Source: Nocardiopsis sp. ATB16-24 | GTDB taxonomy: Bacteria; Actinomycetota; Actinomycetes; Streptosporangiales; Streptosporangiaceae | Direction: 5' to 3' | DNA length: 36,603 nt | NCBI RefSeq assembly: GCF_030271535.1 | Contig: NZ_JASCXJ010000028.1 | Coordinates: 1-36,603, forward strand | Shown here: piece after piece, positions 14,196 to 22,172 of the stretch | Position numbering within the stretch: position 1 is the stretch's first letter | Layout of the letters: the number at the start of each line of letters is the position of its first letter | Position numbers and translations under genes: made by a program | The notes under the pieces: generated by a model | The model's database searches: none | What the model saw: only the letters and a program-made list of their open reading frames with translations | Told to the model about the DNA's origin: nothing

Positions 14196-15217
14196 GCGCG
14201 CCCAGGACCGACGACCCCGCCCACGACCAGGTCGGGCCGGGGGCCGGGTCGAAGCGCCCCGTGCCCCCGGGCACGTTGCTGGTGGCCGTCGGCGCCTTCC
14301 TCCTCACCCTCGCCGCCCTGTCGCCCCTGTACGTGTACGAGAGGGTGGCCCTACTGCCCGCCACCGCGCGGTTCGACGTGCGCATGGTCGCCGAGGACGC
14401 CTGGTACCTGGACACCTCCACGTGGTCGTGGGCCCAGACCGACGAGCTCACCAGGTCGACCCGGGTGGACGCCTCGGCGCACGGCGGAGACTGGTCGGCG
14501 TGGGAGATGTCCGTGGACACCTCCGTACCCGACCGGGTGATCGACCACTGGAGCCGACGCGTCATCGTCGACCGTCGGACGGGGCGGGCGGTGAACTGCT
14601 GTGGCGAACACGTGGACGGGGACCGCGCCGTCCGTCAGGCGGGGCTCGTCCACTTCTGGCCGCCCGGGGTCGAGGCGGGCGACCACACGCTCTACGACGC
14701 CGAGGTGCGCTCGGCACCGACGGTGCGGTTCGAGGGTGAGGACGAGGTGGCGGGCGTACCGGTACGCCGGTACGCCCAGTCGATCGAGAGCACCCAGGTA
14801 CCGGACTCGGCGCGCGCGGTACCCGCCGGGCTCTTCCGCGAGGGGGCGTCGGGGACGGTGACCGCCACACGCTGGCTCCAGGTCGATCGTACGTTCTGGG
14901 TGGAGCCGGCCAGCGGCATCGTCGTCAACGCGAGCGAGAGCCGGTCGGAGACCCTGCGTCCGCAGAACGATACCGGTGAGGTGCCCTTGTTGCACGCGGA
15001 ACTGGCCATGGCCGACTCCCAGGTCCTGGCCTACGCCGAGCGGGCGCGTGTGCGCTCGGTGCTGTTGCGGGCCCTGGACTCCTGGGCGCCGTGGACCCTG
15101 GCCCTCCTGGGAACGCTGACGGTGCCGGCGGGCCTGCTCCGGGCCTGGCGTACCAGGGGCACCGCCGGTGACGCGGGGGAGGACACGGACCCCGAGCCGC
15201 TCGCAGCGGACCCGTGA
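14192..15217 (+). CDS. DUF3068 / PorA-family membrane-anchored protein
   Basis: 341 aa with an N-terminal membrane anchor (about 29-50, LLVAVGAFLLTLAALSPLYVYERV), a large extracytoplasmic beta-rich domain and a C-terminal helix (about 287-308) with a short Arg-rich cytoplasmic tail. The layout, and stretches such as DVRMVAEDAWYLDT, match the DUF3068 family, which InterPro-type resources associate with PorA. Two adjacent cysteines sit at about 131-132 (AVNCCGEH). The ATG overlaps the AftD-like stop (ATGA), so this is the last gene of the coupled set. Function is unproven; its position suggests a role in glycan handling or envelope assembly. Confidence 0.82.
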   Translation: MSAPRTDDPAHDQVGPGAGSKRPVPPGTLLVAVGAFLLTLAALSPLYVYERVALLPATARFDVRMVAEDAWYLDTSTWSWAQTDELTRSTRVDASAHGGDWSAWEMSVDTSVPDRVIDHWSRRVIVDRRTGRAVNCCGEHVDGDRAVRQAGLVHFWPPGVEAGDHTLYDAEVRSAPTVRFEGEDEVAGVPVRRYAQSIESTQVPDSARAVPAGLFREGASGTVTATRWLQVDRTFWVEPASGIVVNASESRSETLRPQNDTGEVPLLHAELAMADSQVLAYAERARVRSVLLRALDSWAPWTLALLGTLTVPAGLLRAWRTRGTAGDAGEDTDPEPLAADP

Positions 15218-15295
15218 GGTCCCGCCTCTTCGCCGGAACGGGACGGAAGGGCCGCCGCCACGGGTGTTCGGCGCAAGGAACGGGTGTCCACGTCA

Positions 15296-15308
15296 TAGGA
15301 TTCCTTAC
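15296..15308 (+). promoter_or_regulatory. leaderless -10 element of the SRAP gene
   Basis: TAGGAT (15296-15301) is followed by 7 nt and then the ATG. This is the TANNNT-N6/7-start arrangement of leaderless actinobacterial transcripts. No Shine-Dalgarno sequence is present. Confidence 0.5.
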
Positions 15309-16160
15309 ATGTGCGGTCGTTATGCCCAGTCACGGAACGTGCGACAGTTGCAGTTCGCCTTCGGTCTTCCCGAGGAGGCGGTGCCGGAGGAGGTCGACCA
15401 CCGGGCCTGGCCCCCTCTGGAGGAGCTGGCGCCGGACTACAACATCGCGCCGGGACGCTCCGTCTACGCCGTGCTCGGACCGCCCCCGCAGGGGGAGGGG
15501 CCGGAGACGGAGGGACCGCGGTCCCTGCACACCATGCGCTGGGGTCTCGTCCCCTCCTGGGCCAAGGACCGCAACATCGGCTACCGGATGATCAACGCGC
15601 GCAGCGAGACCATCGCCGACAAGCCCGCCTTCCGCACGGCCTTCCGGCGGCGCCGCTGTCTGCTGCCCGCCGACGCCTACTACGAATGGCAGCTGATCGG
15701 CAGGGACGGGACGGTACAGGCCAGCACCTCGCCCGTCACCGACCCCCACCACAGGAAGCGCAAGGCCAAGGCGGACAAGAAGCCCTACTCCATCCACTAC
15801 CCGGACGACCGGCCCCTGGCGATGGCGGGCATCTTCGAGCGCTGGCGCGACCCCGAGGTCCCCGAGGACGATCCGGCCGCGTGGGTGTGGAGCTGCGCCG
15901 TCATCACGACCGAGGCGGCCCCCGAACTCGCCCACATCCACGAGCGCATGCCGGTCATCATGCCGACCGAGAACTGGACGGCCTGGCTGGACCCGCGCAC
16001 GGGGACCGACGAGCTGGCGCACCTGTTGGAGGAGACCCCGGCCGACCGGTTCGCGGTCGACGAGGTCTCCACCGACGTCAACAGCATCAAGAACAACGGT
16101 CCCGAGCTGCTCGAACCCGCCTCCTCCACCCAGGACGGCGGTCCGGACACACTCTTTTGA
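15309..16160 (+). CDS. SRAP-domain protein (YedK/HMCES family)
   Basis: 283-aa SOS-response-associated-peptidase-family protein. The family binds abasic sites in single-stranded DNA and forms a thiazolidine crosslink through Cys2. The sequence starts MCGRYAQ, so Cys2 becomes N-terminal once Met is removed. The core motifs are MRWGLVPSWA, MINARSETIADKPAFR, RCLLPADAYYEW and the His-containing HERMPVIMP, all in family order. A Lys/His-rich insertion around residues 142-155 (HHRKRKAKADKK) separates the strands and is a common variant. The ATG at 15309 is required by the Cys2 chemistry and supported by the leaderless -10; the frame is open upstream but irrelevant. Cytoplasmic DNA-damage tolerance. 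It is separate from the preceding glycan operon. Confidence 0.95.
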   Translation: MCGRYAQSRNVRQLQFAFGLPEEAVPEEVDHRAWPPLEELAPDYNIAPGRSVYAVLGPPPQGEGPETEGPRSLHTMRWGLVPSWAKDRNIGYRMINARSETIADKPAFRTAFRRRRCLLPADAYYEWQLIGRDGTVQASTSPVTDPHHRKRKAKADKKPYSIHYPDDRPLAMAGIFERWRDPEVPEDDPAAWVWSCAVITTEAAPELAHIHERMPVIMPTENWTAWLDPRTGTDELAHLLEETPADRFAVDEVSTDVNSIKNNGPELLEPASSTQDGGPDTLF

Positions 16161-16344
16161 CGCCAAGGAGAACGGCCCGGTCGGAGGTCGGACCCGGCCA
16201 CGGTGCTCCGGGCCGTACGGAACGCCACGCCGGTACGTGTCCCACGGACGCCTTCCACGCGTTCGCACGTCCTGCCGCGCAACGCGGGGGCTCGCGCCAT
16301 GGCGGTGCGGCTCAACGGTGGCGCCGACCGAGAAACCCGTTCGG

Positions 16345-16360
16345 GTGACCCCACGGTCAC
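16345..16360. terminator. hairpin between convergent genes
   Basis: GTGACC-CCAC-GGTCAC, a perfect 6-bp stem in the 256-nt gap between the convergent SRAP and methyltransferase genes. It has no T-run. The rest of the gap shows no gene. Confidence 0.3.
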
Positions 16361-16416
16361 GGTGCGGCCCCGGTGCGCCCGTCCTCTCGCGGGGCGTGGC
16401 GGGGCCGTCCCTCAGG

Positions 16417-17232
16417 TCATCCGGGTTTCCTCGCGCTCGCCACCAGGTGCACCCCGACGTAGTCGTCGGACTCCGTGGCCCGCAGTTCCATCTCCACCAG
16501 GTGGCCCATGGACCTGGGGTCGCGTGCCAGCATCATCTCCACCGTGGAGGCGGACAGCACCGTACGCGGTTTGACCCACTCCAGCTCCAGACCGGCGTCG
16601 GTGACCGTGTCGGCCAGCTGCTCCGCGGTGAAGCAACGGGTGATGGACCCGTCCGGCCAGGGAACGAGGAGTACGTCCGCCCTGGGCGCGTGACTCAGCT
16701 CGGGCCAGCGGTCCTGTTCGGCCAGCATCGCCATGCCCAACACCACCGAGTCCACGCACAGCAGGGTCCTCCCTCCGGGGCGTAGGACCCGGGCGACCTC
16801 GGCCAGGGCAGCCTCGGTCGCCAGGTGGCGGGACAGCACCCTGTTGTCGGCGATGACCCCGTCGAAGGCCTCGGAGGCGAAGTTGCGCAGGAACGCGGAG
16901 TCGCCCACCACCTGGCGCAACCGTCCGCGACGTGCGGGGGAGGAGACCGGTGAACGGCTGTTCACCAGGGTCAGCGGGCTGCGTACCGCCATGTCCGGGG
17001 AGGGGAGGAGGGTGACCACGTCGTGTCCCGCGGCCACCGAACGTTGGGTGCTCTGGAAGTCGGGGCCGGACACGTCGAGGAGACGAGAGGCGGTGTCGGG
17101 AAGCCAACGGGCGATCTGAGCCTCTGCGACCGCCCAGTAGAACCGCCAGTAGTCCGACAGCCGGTCGGGGGTGGCGAACTGGGCTGCCGTCGACCGAGAG
17201 CGGTCGGAGGCCGGAGTCGAGGACGGTCGCAC
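16417..17232 (-). CDS. class I SAM-dependent methyltransferase-like protein
   Basis: 271-aa Rossmann-fold methyltransferase of the Methyltransf_11 type. Motif I is LLDVSGPDF (51-59), in which the usual GxGxG is reduced to SGP. It is followed by a long insertion with VVGDSAFLRNFASEAFDGVIADNRVL and the post-motif LAEVARVLRPGGRTLLCVDS. The substrate is unknown. Two GTG codons compete. The first (17238) lies inside the AGGAG sequence, while the second (17232) has AGGAG 5 nt upstream, so 17232 is chosen. It is divergent from sigR. A methyltransferase gene next to sigR is, to my recollection, also seen in other actinomycetes. The weakened motif I leaves open that SAM binding is altered. Confidence 0.8.
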   Translation of the reverse strand: MRPSSTPASDRSRSTAAQFATPDRLSDYWRFYWAVAEAQIARWLPDTASRLLDVSGPDFQSTQRSVAAGHDVVTLLPSPDMAVRSPLTLVNSRSPVSSPARRGRLRQVVGDSAFLRNFASEAFDGVIADNRVLSRHLATEAALAEVARVLRPGGRTLLCVDSVVLGMAMLAEQDRWPELSHAPRADVLLVPWPDGSITRCFTAEQLADTVTDAGLELEWVKPRTVLSASTVEMMLARDPRSMGHLVEMELRATESDDYVGVHLVASARKPG

Positions 17233-17372
17233 GTGCACTCCTCTCCCATCCTTCCATTGGTCTTACCCGCACTCTGCCATGCCTTACCTCCGATGACGCC
17301 GCCAAACGGCGAAGTCCGGCGCACGTGGGGACCGACAGCCCGCACATGGAGGACCTTCGTCCCTCGGAGTTC

Positions 17373-17398
17373 GGAATCAGCCCGCGAGGAATGTTGTT
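17373..17398 (+). promoter_or_regulatory. SigR-dependent promoter (autoregulatory)
   Basis: GGAAT (17373-17377), exactly 18 nt, then GTT (17396-17398). This is the established SigR/SigH consensus GGAAT-N18-GTT. A transcript from here would include the upstream ATG at 17471, giving the longer sigma isoform. Confidence 0.75.
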
Positions 17399-17557
17399 AT
17401 CCACCACATCGCGTCCGGCACAGAGGACCGGACGTGGGATGGACGGTTACGCGGGGAGGGTCACAAGACCATGCCGACTGCCGGGGCGTGCCTTGAGCGC
17501 GAGGAAGCGGTGTCGATGCCCCCAGGCGTCGATGCGCGGGTTCGTGCCATGGGGTCG

Positions 17558-17569
17558 TATCGTTGGGGT
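17558..17569 (+). promoter_or_regulatory. leaderless -10 for the short sigR form
   Basis: TATCGT (17558-17563) and 6 nt before the ATG at 17570, the TANNNT-N6-start pattern. The -35 is poor. This would give constitutive expression of the short form. Confidence 0.4.
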
Positions 17570-18282
<713 letters not shown>

Positions 18283-18286
<4 letters not shown>

Positions 18287-18591
18287 GCGGCGGCCACGAC
18301 AAGCACACCGACACCCCGTGCAGTGAGGTGCTCAACAAGCTCTACACCTACATCGACGGTGAGCTCGAGGAGTCCAACTGCGATCAGATCCGGAGGCACC
18401 TGGACGAGTGCGCCCCCTGCCTGGAGGAACACGGCCTCGAAGAGGCGGTGAAGAAGCTCGTGGCCAAGCACTGTGGGTGCGACCCGGTACCGACGGGTCT
18501 CAGGGCCAAGGTGCTCGAACGCCTGGAGCGGGCGCGCACGGAGCAGTTGGCCCGTGAGACGAGGACGGGGTCCCCGGGGGCGCCGGCCTGA
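18283..18591 (+). CDS. rsrA: zinc-binding redox-sensing anti-sigma factor RsrA
   Basis: 102-aa ZAS-family anti-sigma factor that binds SigR in the reduced, Zn-loaded state and releases it when disulfides form. The H-x3-C-x2-C motif is His39-LDE-Cys43-AP-Cys46. Cys13 near the N-terminus corresponds to the Streptomyces Cys11 that forms the trigger disulfide. Extra cysteines at 33, 64 and 66 also have counterparts in the family. Translationally coupled to sigR through ATGA. It ends 29 nt before a strong terminator, so sigR-rsrA is a closed two-gene operon. Confidence 0.95.
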
Positions 18592-18620
18592 GGGACGGTC
18601 CCCGTAGCGATTCGCGTGAG

Positions 18621-18655
18621 GGCGGAGGCTGGAATTCCAGCCTCCGCCATTTTTT
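18621..18655 (+). terminator. intrinsic terminator of sigR-rsrA
   Basis: A perfect 28-nt palindrome (arms GGCGGAGGCTGGAA / TTCCAGCCTCCGCC), then A and six T residues. This is the clearest intrinsic terminator in the window. Confidence 0.92.
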
Positions 18656-18742
18656 ATGTCCCCTATGTCCCTTTTCTGTATTGTCATGTTCTGTTGTGAT
18701 GTGAGAAATTTGTGGGCTTTTGTGGGTATCTCGTCGTGGAAT

Positions 18743-18763
18743 CCCCGTGCCTGTCGGGGTTTT
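18743..18763 (+). terminator. second terminator-like hairpin
   Basis: CCCCG-TGCCTGT-CGGGG followed by TTTT, about 110 nt beyond the rsrA terminator. It could end a separate short transcript or act as a backup terminator. Confidence 0.5.
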
Positions 18764-19013
18764 GGTCACGGCCCCTCTGCTGGAGGCATGGCGCATCGTT
18801 CTCAACACGCCCGGCACGCCCGGGGGGTCTCGTCCGTAACCGACTCGGAATGATTTTTCCTATGGCTTCCGAGCTGCGATCAACTTGCTTACTTTGCGTA
18901 GTCATGCCTGGTGGGTGTGGCCTCGGGGGTCGAGGGGGAATCGGCATGGCCGTAGAGGTTCGGCGGTCGGTGTCCGGCTCGTGTGCCTTACGTAGAGTGA
19001 TATTCCGTTGCCG

Positions 19014-19045
19014 CTAATTGAATTAGTAATTCCATATTCCGGAAT
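19014..19045. repeat. AT-rich palindromes
   Basis: CTAATT-G-AATTAG (19014-19026) and ATTCCGGAAT (19036-19045) lie 10 nt apart. They are operator-like, and unusual in this GC-rich context. Confidence 0.35.
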
Positions 19046-19122
19046 TTGATCCCCTCTGTGAGTGGTGTGTCGGAGGTGGTTCGGGCCGGGGGTAATCAGG
19101 ACACTGTCGTTGCCCGTTAAAC

Positions 19123-19153
19123 TGGACTCCATATCCAACGAATGGGGTAATTT
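19123..19153 (+). promoter_or_regulatory. candidate promoter upstream of the Trp-rich ORF
   Basis: TGGACT (19123-19128), 19 nt, TAATTT (19148-19153). The -10 matches TANNNT; the -35 is weak. It would produce a leader of about 180 nt before the HD-GYP gene. Confidence 0.35.
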
Positions 19154-19207
19154 ACGCGGCGTGCCCGGGGAAAAGACGGTGCGTCTGCGTTCGGAGAGGG
19201 GGACGAC

Positions 19208-19285
19208 ATGTTCGTCGGTGTACTTCACATCGCTATGGCAACTGTTTGGGCCGCATCCACCTTCACCGGATGGTCCTGGTGGTAG
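19208..19285 (+). CDS. short Trp-rich hydrophobic ORF (25 aa), possible leader peptide
   Basis: ATG at 19208 preceded by AGAGGGGG with 6-nt spacing, the best ribosome site in the gap. The product starts MFVGVLHIAM and ends GWSWW, with four tryptophans, three of them in the last four residues, and one hydrophobic helix. It stops 57 nt before the HD-GYP start. Its last codons and stop sit in the loop of an 8-bp hairpin, which suggests either a regulatory leader peptide or a membrane micropeptide. I know of no family. Confidence 0.4.
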   Translation: MFVGVLHIAMATVWAASTFTGWSWW

Positions 19286-19300
19286 AACAGAACCGGTGAA
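19257..19300 (+). promoter_or_regulatory. mutually exclusive hairpins over the Trp codons
   Basis: TTCACCGG (19262-19269) pairs with CCGGTGAA (19293-19300). Alternatively CCACC (19257-19261) pairs with GGTGG (19278-19282). The two stems cross, so they exclude each other or form a pseudoknot. The arrangement looks attenuator-like, but no T-run follows. Confidence 0.35.
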
Positions 19301-19341
19301 ATCATGACAGGCAGGTTGTAGTCGGTAGGGGGTGAACGGGG

Positions 19342-20763
19342 GTGCGGGCTCTTCCCGGGGGCGCGCGTGTCTACATCGGAATCGTCGTCGTCAGCGCTGT
19401 CGTCGTCATGCTCGTCGGTCCCTACACGGGTCTGGACCTACGCACGCTGGCCCTGGTGGCGGTGCTCTTCGTGGTCGCCGAGTCGATCAGCACGGCGGTG
19501 CTCACGAGCGTCAGAGCCGGGATCTCGCCGAGTTCCGCGGTGTCCCTGGCCGCGGTCGTCCTGGTCGGACCGGTCGGGGCGGCCGTGGTCGGTTTCGCCT
19601 CATGCCTCGTCATCCGAAGGCAGAGCCTCATCAAGCGGGTGTTCAACGGCGCGCAGTTCGCGCTGGCGGCCTACGCCGCCGGACACGTCTACCTCCTGCT
19701 CGGTGGAACGGTGGGGGAGCCCGGTAGGGAGGACTTCCCCACCATCGTCATCCCCTACGTCGCGGCCGTCCTGGTCCACTCCCTGGTCAACTCGGCGCTG
19801 ATCGCCGCCCTGATGTGGACGCTGGGCGACCTGTGGCCCAAGGGCCCTAGGGGCAGGTTCCACTGGCGACCGCTGCTGGCCGTGGAACTGGCCTCCATGG
19901 GTTACCAGATGCTCGGCCTGGCGATCGCGGCCGTCTGGGAAGGGCTCGGTCTCGTCGCGCCCCTGTTGGTGTTGTTGCCCATGTTCATCGCGCGCTGGAC
20001 CTTCGCGCAGCAACAGGACGAGGTGCGTGCGCACGAGGCCACACTGGCCACCCTCTGCCAGGCGGTGGAGACCAAGGACTACTACACCCGGGGCCACTGC
20101 ATGCGCGTCGCGGAGGGCGCCGCCATGATCGCCCGGGAACTGGGCATGCCCGCCGAGCGGGTACAGAAGATCAGGTACGCCGGGATGCTGCACGACATCG
20201 GCAAACTCGGAGTTCCCACCAGGGTGTTGCAGAAGACGGGGAAACTCACCGAGGAGGAGTACGCGACCATCAAGCTGCATCCCACGCGCGGCTACGAGAT
20301 CGTGCGGGAGATCAGCTTTCTGGACGAGGCCCTGGCCGGAATCAGGCACCATCACGAGCGACTCGACGGGCGCGGATACCCCATGGGGCTGGTCGGGATG
20401 GAGATCCCCGAGTCGGCGCGCATCATCAGCGTCGCGGACGTGTTCGACTGCCTGACCTCCACGCGTTCCTACCGCAAGGCGTGGTCGGTGGAGGAGGCCA
20501 TCGCCGAACTGCGGGCCTGCGCCGGGACCCAGTTCGACCCCAGGATGGTGGAGGCGCTCGTGCGCGCCGTGGAACGCGAGGGTTGGGAGACGCCGGACGT
20601 CACCGAACCGCCGGGCGGCTGCTACGGATCCGAGGCCGCCGAGGAGGCCGCCGCCGCGGTGGTCACCAAGGACCGCGGTGAGGTGTCCGCCGCCTCCGAG
20701 GAGGGCTCCTCCACGGAGTCCACGGCCTCGGCCGAAGCGGTAACAGGTGGACGTGACCGGTGA
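19342..20763 (+). CDS. membrane HD-GYP domain protein (putative c-di-GMP phosphodiesterase)
   Basis: 473 aa. The first about 218 residues form a membrane sensor region of some six to seven helices. A short linker (FAQQQDEVRAHEATLATLCQAVETKD) leads into a complete HD-GYP domain: His252, HD pair His284-Asp285 in MLHDIGKLG, His313, HHHER (336-340) and DGRGYP (342-347), then SVADVFDCLTS. HD-GYP proteins hydrolyse c-di-GMP, and all signature residues are present, so it should be active. The C-terminal tail is acidic and low in complexity. Start: GTG at 19342, with AGGGGG upstream. Its stop overlaps the second HD gene (TGATG), so the two are co-translated. c-di-GMP controls development in actinomycetes through BldD. 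Confidence 0.9.
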   Translation: MRALPGGARVYIGIVVVSAVVVMLVGPYTGLDLRTLALVAVLFVVAESISTAVLTSVRAGISPSSAVSLAAVVLVGPVGAAVVGFASCLVIRRQSLIKRVFNGAQFALAAYAAGHVYLLLGGTVGEPGREDFPTIVIPYVAAVLVHSLVNSALIAALMWTLGDLWPKGPRGRFHWRPLLAVELASMGYQMLGLAIAAVWEGLGLVAPLLVLLPMFIARWTFAQQQDEVRAHEATLATLCQAVETKDYYTRGHCMRVAEGAAMIARELGMPAERVQKIRYAGMLHDIGKLGVPTRVLQKTGKLTEEEYATIKLHPTRGYEIVREISFLDEALAGIRHHHERLDGRGYPMGLVGMEIPESARIISVADVFDCLTSTRSYRKAWSVEEAIAELRACAGTQFDPRMVEALVRAVEREGWETPDVTEPPGGCYGSEAAEEAAAAVVTKDRGEVSAASEEGSSTESTASAEAVTGGRDR

Positions 20764-22097
20764 TGACACAGAGCCAGTCGGACACGCCCCGTTCCTTCGG
20801 GGCGACACTGAACGGGCCCGAGGGCGGGGCCCTGAACCACCAGCGCCCGCGCGGGCCGATCTGGCGCACCCATCGCCCCGTCCGCGCCGTGCTGGTCGCC
20901 GTCGTGGGGGCCTGCGCCTTGGCGGCCCTGGTCCGCACGGCCGTCACCGGGTTCGTGGAACCCTACGTGGCCCTGTCGTTCTGTCTGGTCATCGCGGCCG
21001 GTGAGCTGGCCAGGATCACCCTGCCCGGACACCGTGAGGCCGCGCCCGTCGCCTCGGCCGGGGCGATCAGCTACGCGTTCCTGCTCACCTTGGGGTCGGG
21101 CCCCCTGCACCACTCCGCCTGGCAGGTCGTGGCGGTGACCTCCCTGGGGGTGGCGCTGGGAGAGCTTCCGCACATCGCCGTGGGACGTAGTCCGAGGGTG
21201 GAGGGAGTGGCCCGCAGGATCCTCGTCGCGGCGCTCCTGGCGGTCTCCTTCCGACCCCTGGCCGAGCACCTCGACTTCTCGGGGCCGTCGGTGCCGGCGA
21301 TGTTGCTGATGGCGGTCCTGGTCGTACTCACCTGGACGGTGGACGCTCTGACGGCGGCCGTGCTCCGGGCCGAGCGGCTGCGCACTCGTCTGCGTGTCGC
21401 GGTCCGGGACGAACTGCGCGCCCAATCCGCCCTGGGGGTGGCGATCGGCTCCAGCGGTGTCCTCATCGCCCTGGCCTGCGCGGTCACGGGGCTGGCGGGC
21501 CTCCTGGTGTTCTCCGCCCCGTTGCTGGTCTCCCAGGCGGCGTTCCGCCGTCACGCGGAGGTACGGCGGACCTACCTCGAGACGGTGCGCGCGCTGTCGC
21601 GTGTGACAGAGGTGGGAGGCTACGTGGAGAACGGGCACTCGCGTCGCGTCAGTCAGCTCGCGTACGGGATCGCCTGTGAACTCGGATTGGCCGAAGCCGA
21701 GCTGAGGGAGCTGGAGTACGCCTCCCTGATGCACGACATCGGTCAGCTCTCCCTGCGGGAGCCCATCGCGGGCGGTGCCACCGTGCTCGCCTCCCCGAGG
21801 GAGCAGCGGCGTATCGCCGAACTGGGTTCGGCGATCATCCGTGAGACCGGTGTGCTGGACAACGTGGCCGAGATGGTCCGTCGTCAGTGTGAGCCGCTCG
21901 CCGGCGACGGGGACGAAGGGCCGCCGCCGCTGGGCAGTCGGATCATCAAGGTGGCCAACGCCTTCGACGACCTGCTCGGTGAGCACGGTGACGCCGAACG
22001 CCGTGCCGCGGTCCTGGAGCGCCTGCGCATGGACACCGGCAGCGAGTACGACCCCCGCGTGGTGGACGCCCTGGCGACGGTGCTCTCCCGAACCTGA
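20760..22097 (+). CDS. membrane HD-domain protein, degenerate HD-GYP paralogue
   Basis: 445 aa, arranged like its upstream partner: a membrane region (about residues 42-262), then an HD-type domain. His293 and the HD pair in YASLMHDIGQ (His325-Asp326) remain. The following K is Q, and the segment corresponding to HHERLDGRGYP reads RRQCEPLAGDGDEGPP, so the GYP signature and the HHE metal ligands are gone. It probably lacks normal c-di-GMP hydrolysis and may bind ligand, regulate its partner, or act on another nucleotide. GTG (20760) and ATG (20763) both start in frame; AGGTGG lies 8 nt before the GTG. Encoded in a coupled pair with the canonical protein, perhaps as a heteromer (inference). Confidence 0.85.
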   Translation: MMTQSQSDTPRSFGATLNGPEGGALNHQRPRGPIWRTHRPVRAVLVAVVGACALAALVRTAVTGFVEPYVALSFCLVIAAGELARITLPGHREAAPVASAGAISYAFLLTLGSGPLHHSAWQVVAVTSLGVALGELPHIAVGRSPRVEGVARRILVAALLAVSFRPLAEHLDFSGPSVPAMLLMAVLVVLTWTVDALTAAVLRAERLRTRLRVAVRDELRAQSALGVAIGSSGVLIALACAVTGLAGLLVFSAPLLVSQAAFRRHAEVRRTYLETVRALSRVTEVGGYVENGHSRRVSQLAYGIACELGLAEAELRELEYASLMHDIGQLSLREPIAGGATVLASPREQRRIAELGSAIIRETGVLDNVAEMVRRQCEPLAGDGDEGPPPLGSRIIKVANAFDDLLGEHGDAERRAAVLERLRMDTGSEYDPRVVDALATVLSRT

Positions 22098-22172
22098 CCC
22101 CTCGGGTACGGCGGATGGACGCCGACGGCCTCCACCCGCCGCGGGCACGGTGCTCCGGCGGCTCGTGCGCCG

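Larger units (their letters stand above)
17233..17569. other. sigR upstream region
   Basis: 337 nt between the methyltransferase and the short sigR start. It carries the SigR-type promoter and, from 17471, an in-frame N-terminal extension of sigR. The 17240-17370 part holds the divergent promoter for the methyltransferase; no clear boxes were recognised there. Confidence 0.5.
18592..19341. other. 750-nt AT-richer gap between rsrA and the HD-GYP gene
   Basis: Base composition is visibly lower in GC than the neighbours. It contains the rsrA terminator, a second terminator-like hairpin (18743-18763), AT-rich palindromes (19014-19045), a possible promoter (19123-19153) and a short Trp-rich ORF with hairpins (19208-19300). 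The longer open frames here lack ribosome sites and coding bias. A small RNA ending at 18763 is possible but unsupported by a clear promoter. Confidence 0.5.

Noticed and set aside
18712..19017. Open frame in the AT-richer gap
   Set aside because: No ribosome site, Cys/Arg/Trp-rich composition without third-position bias, and it crosses the second terminator-like hairpin.
19257..19300. Calling the leader a tryptophan attenuator
   Set aside because: No trp biosynthetic gene follows and no T-run terminates either stem; only an attenuator-like layout is seen.
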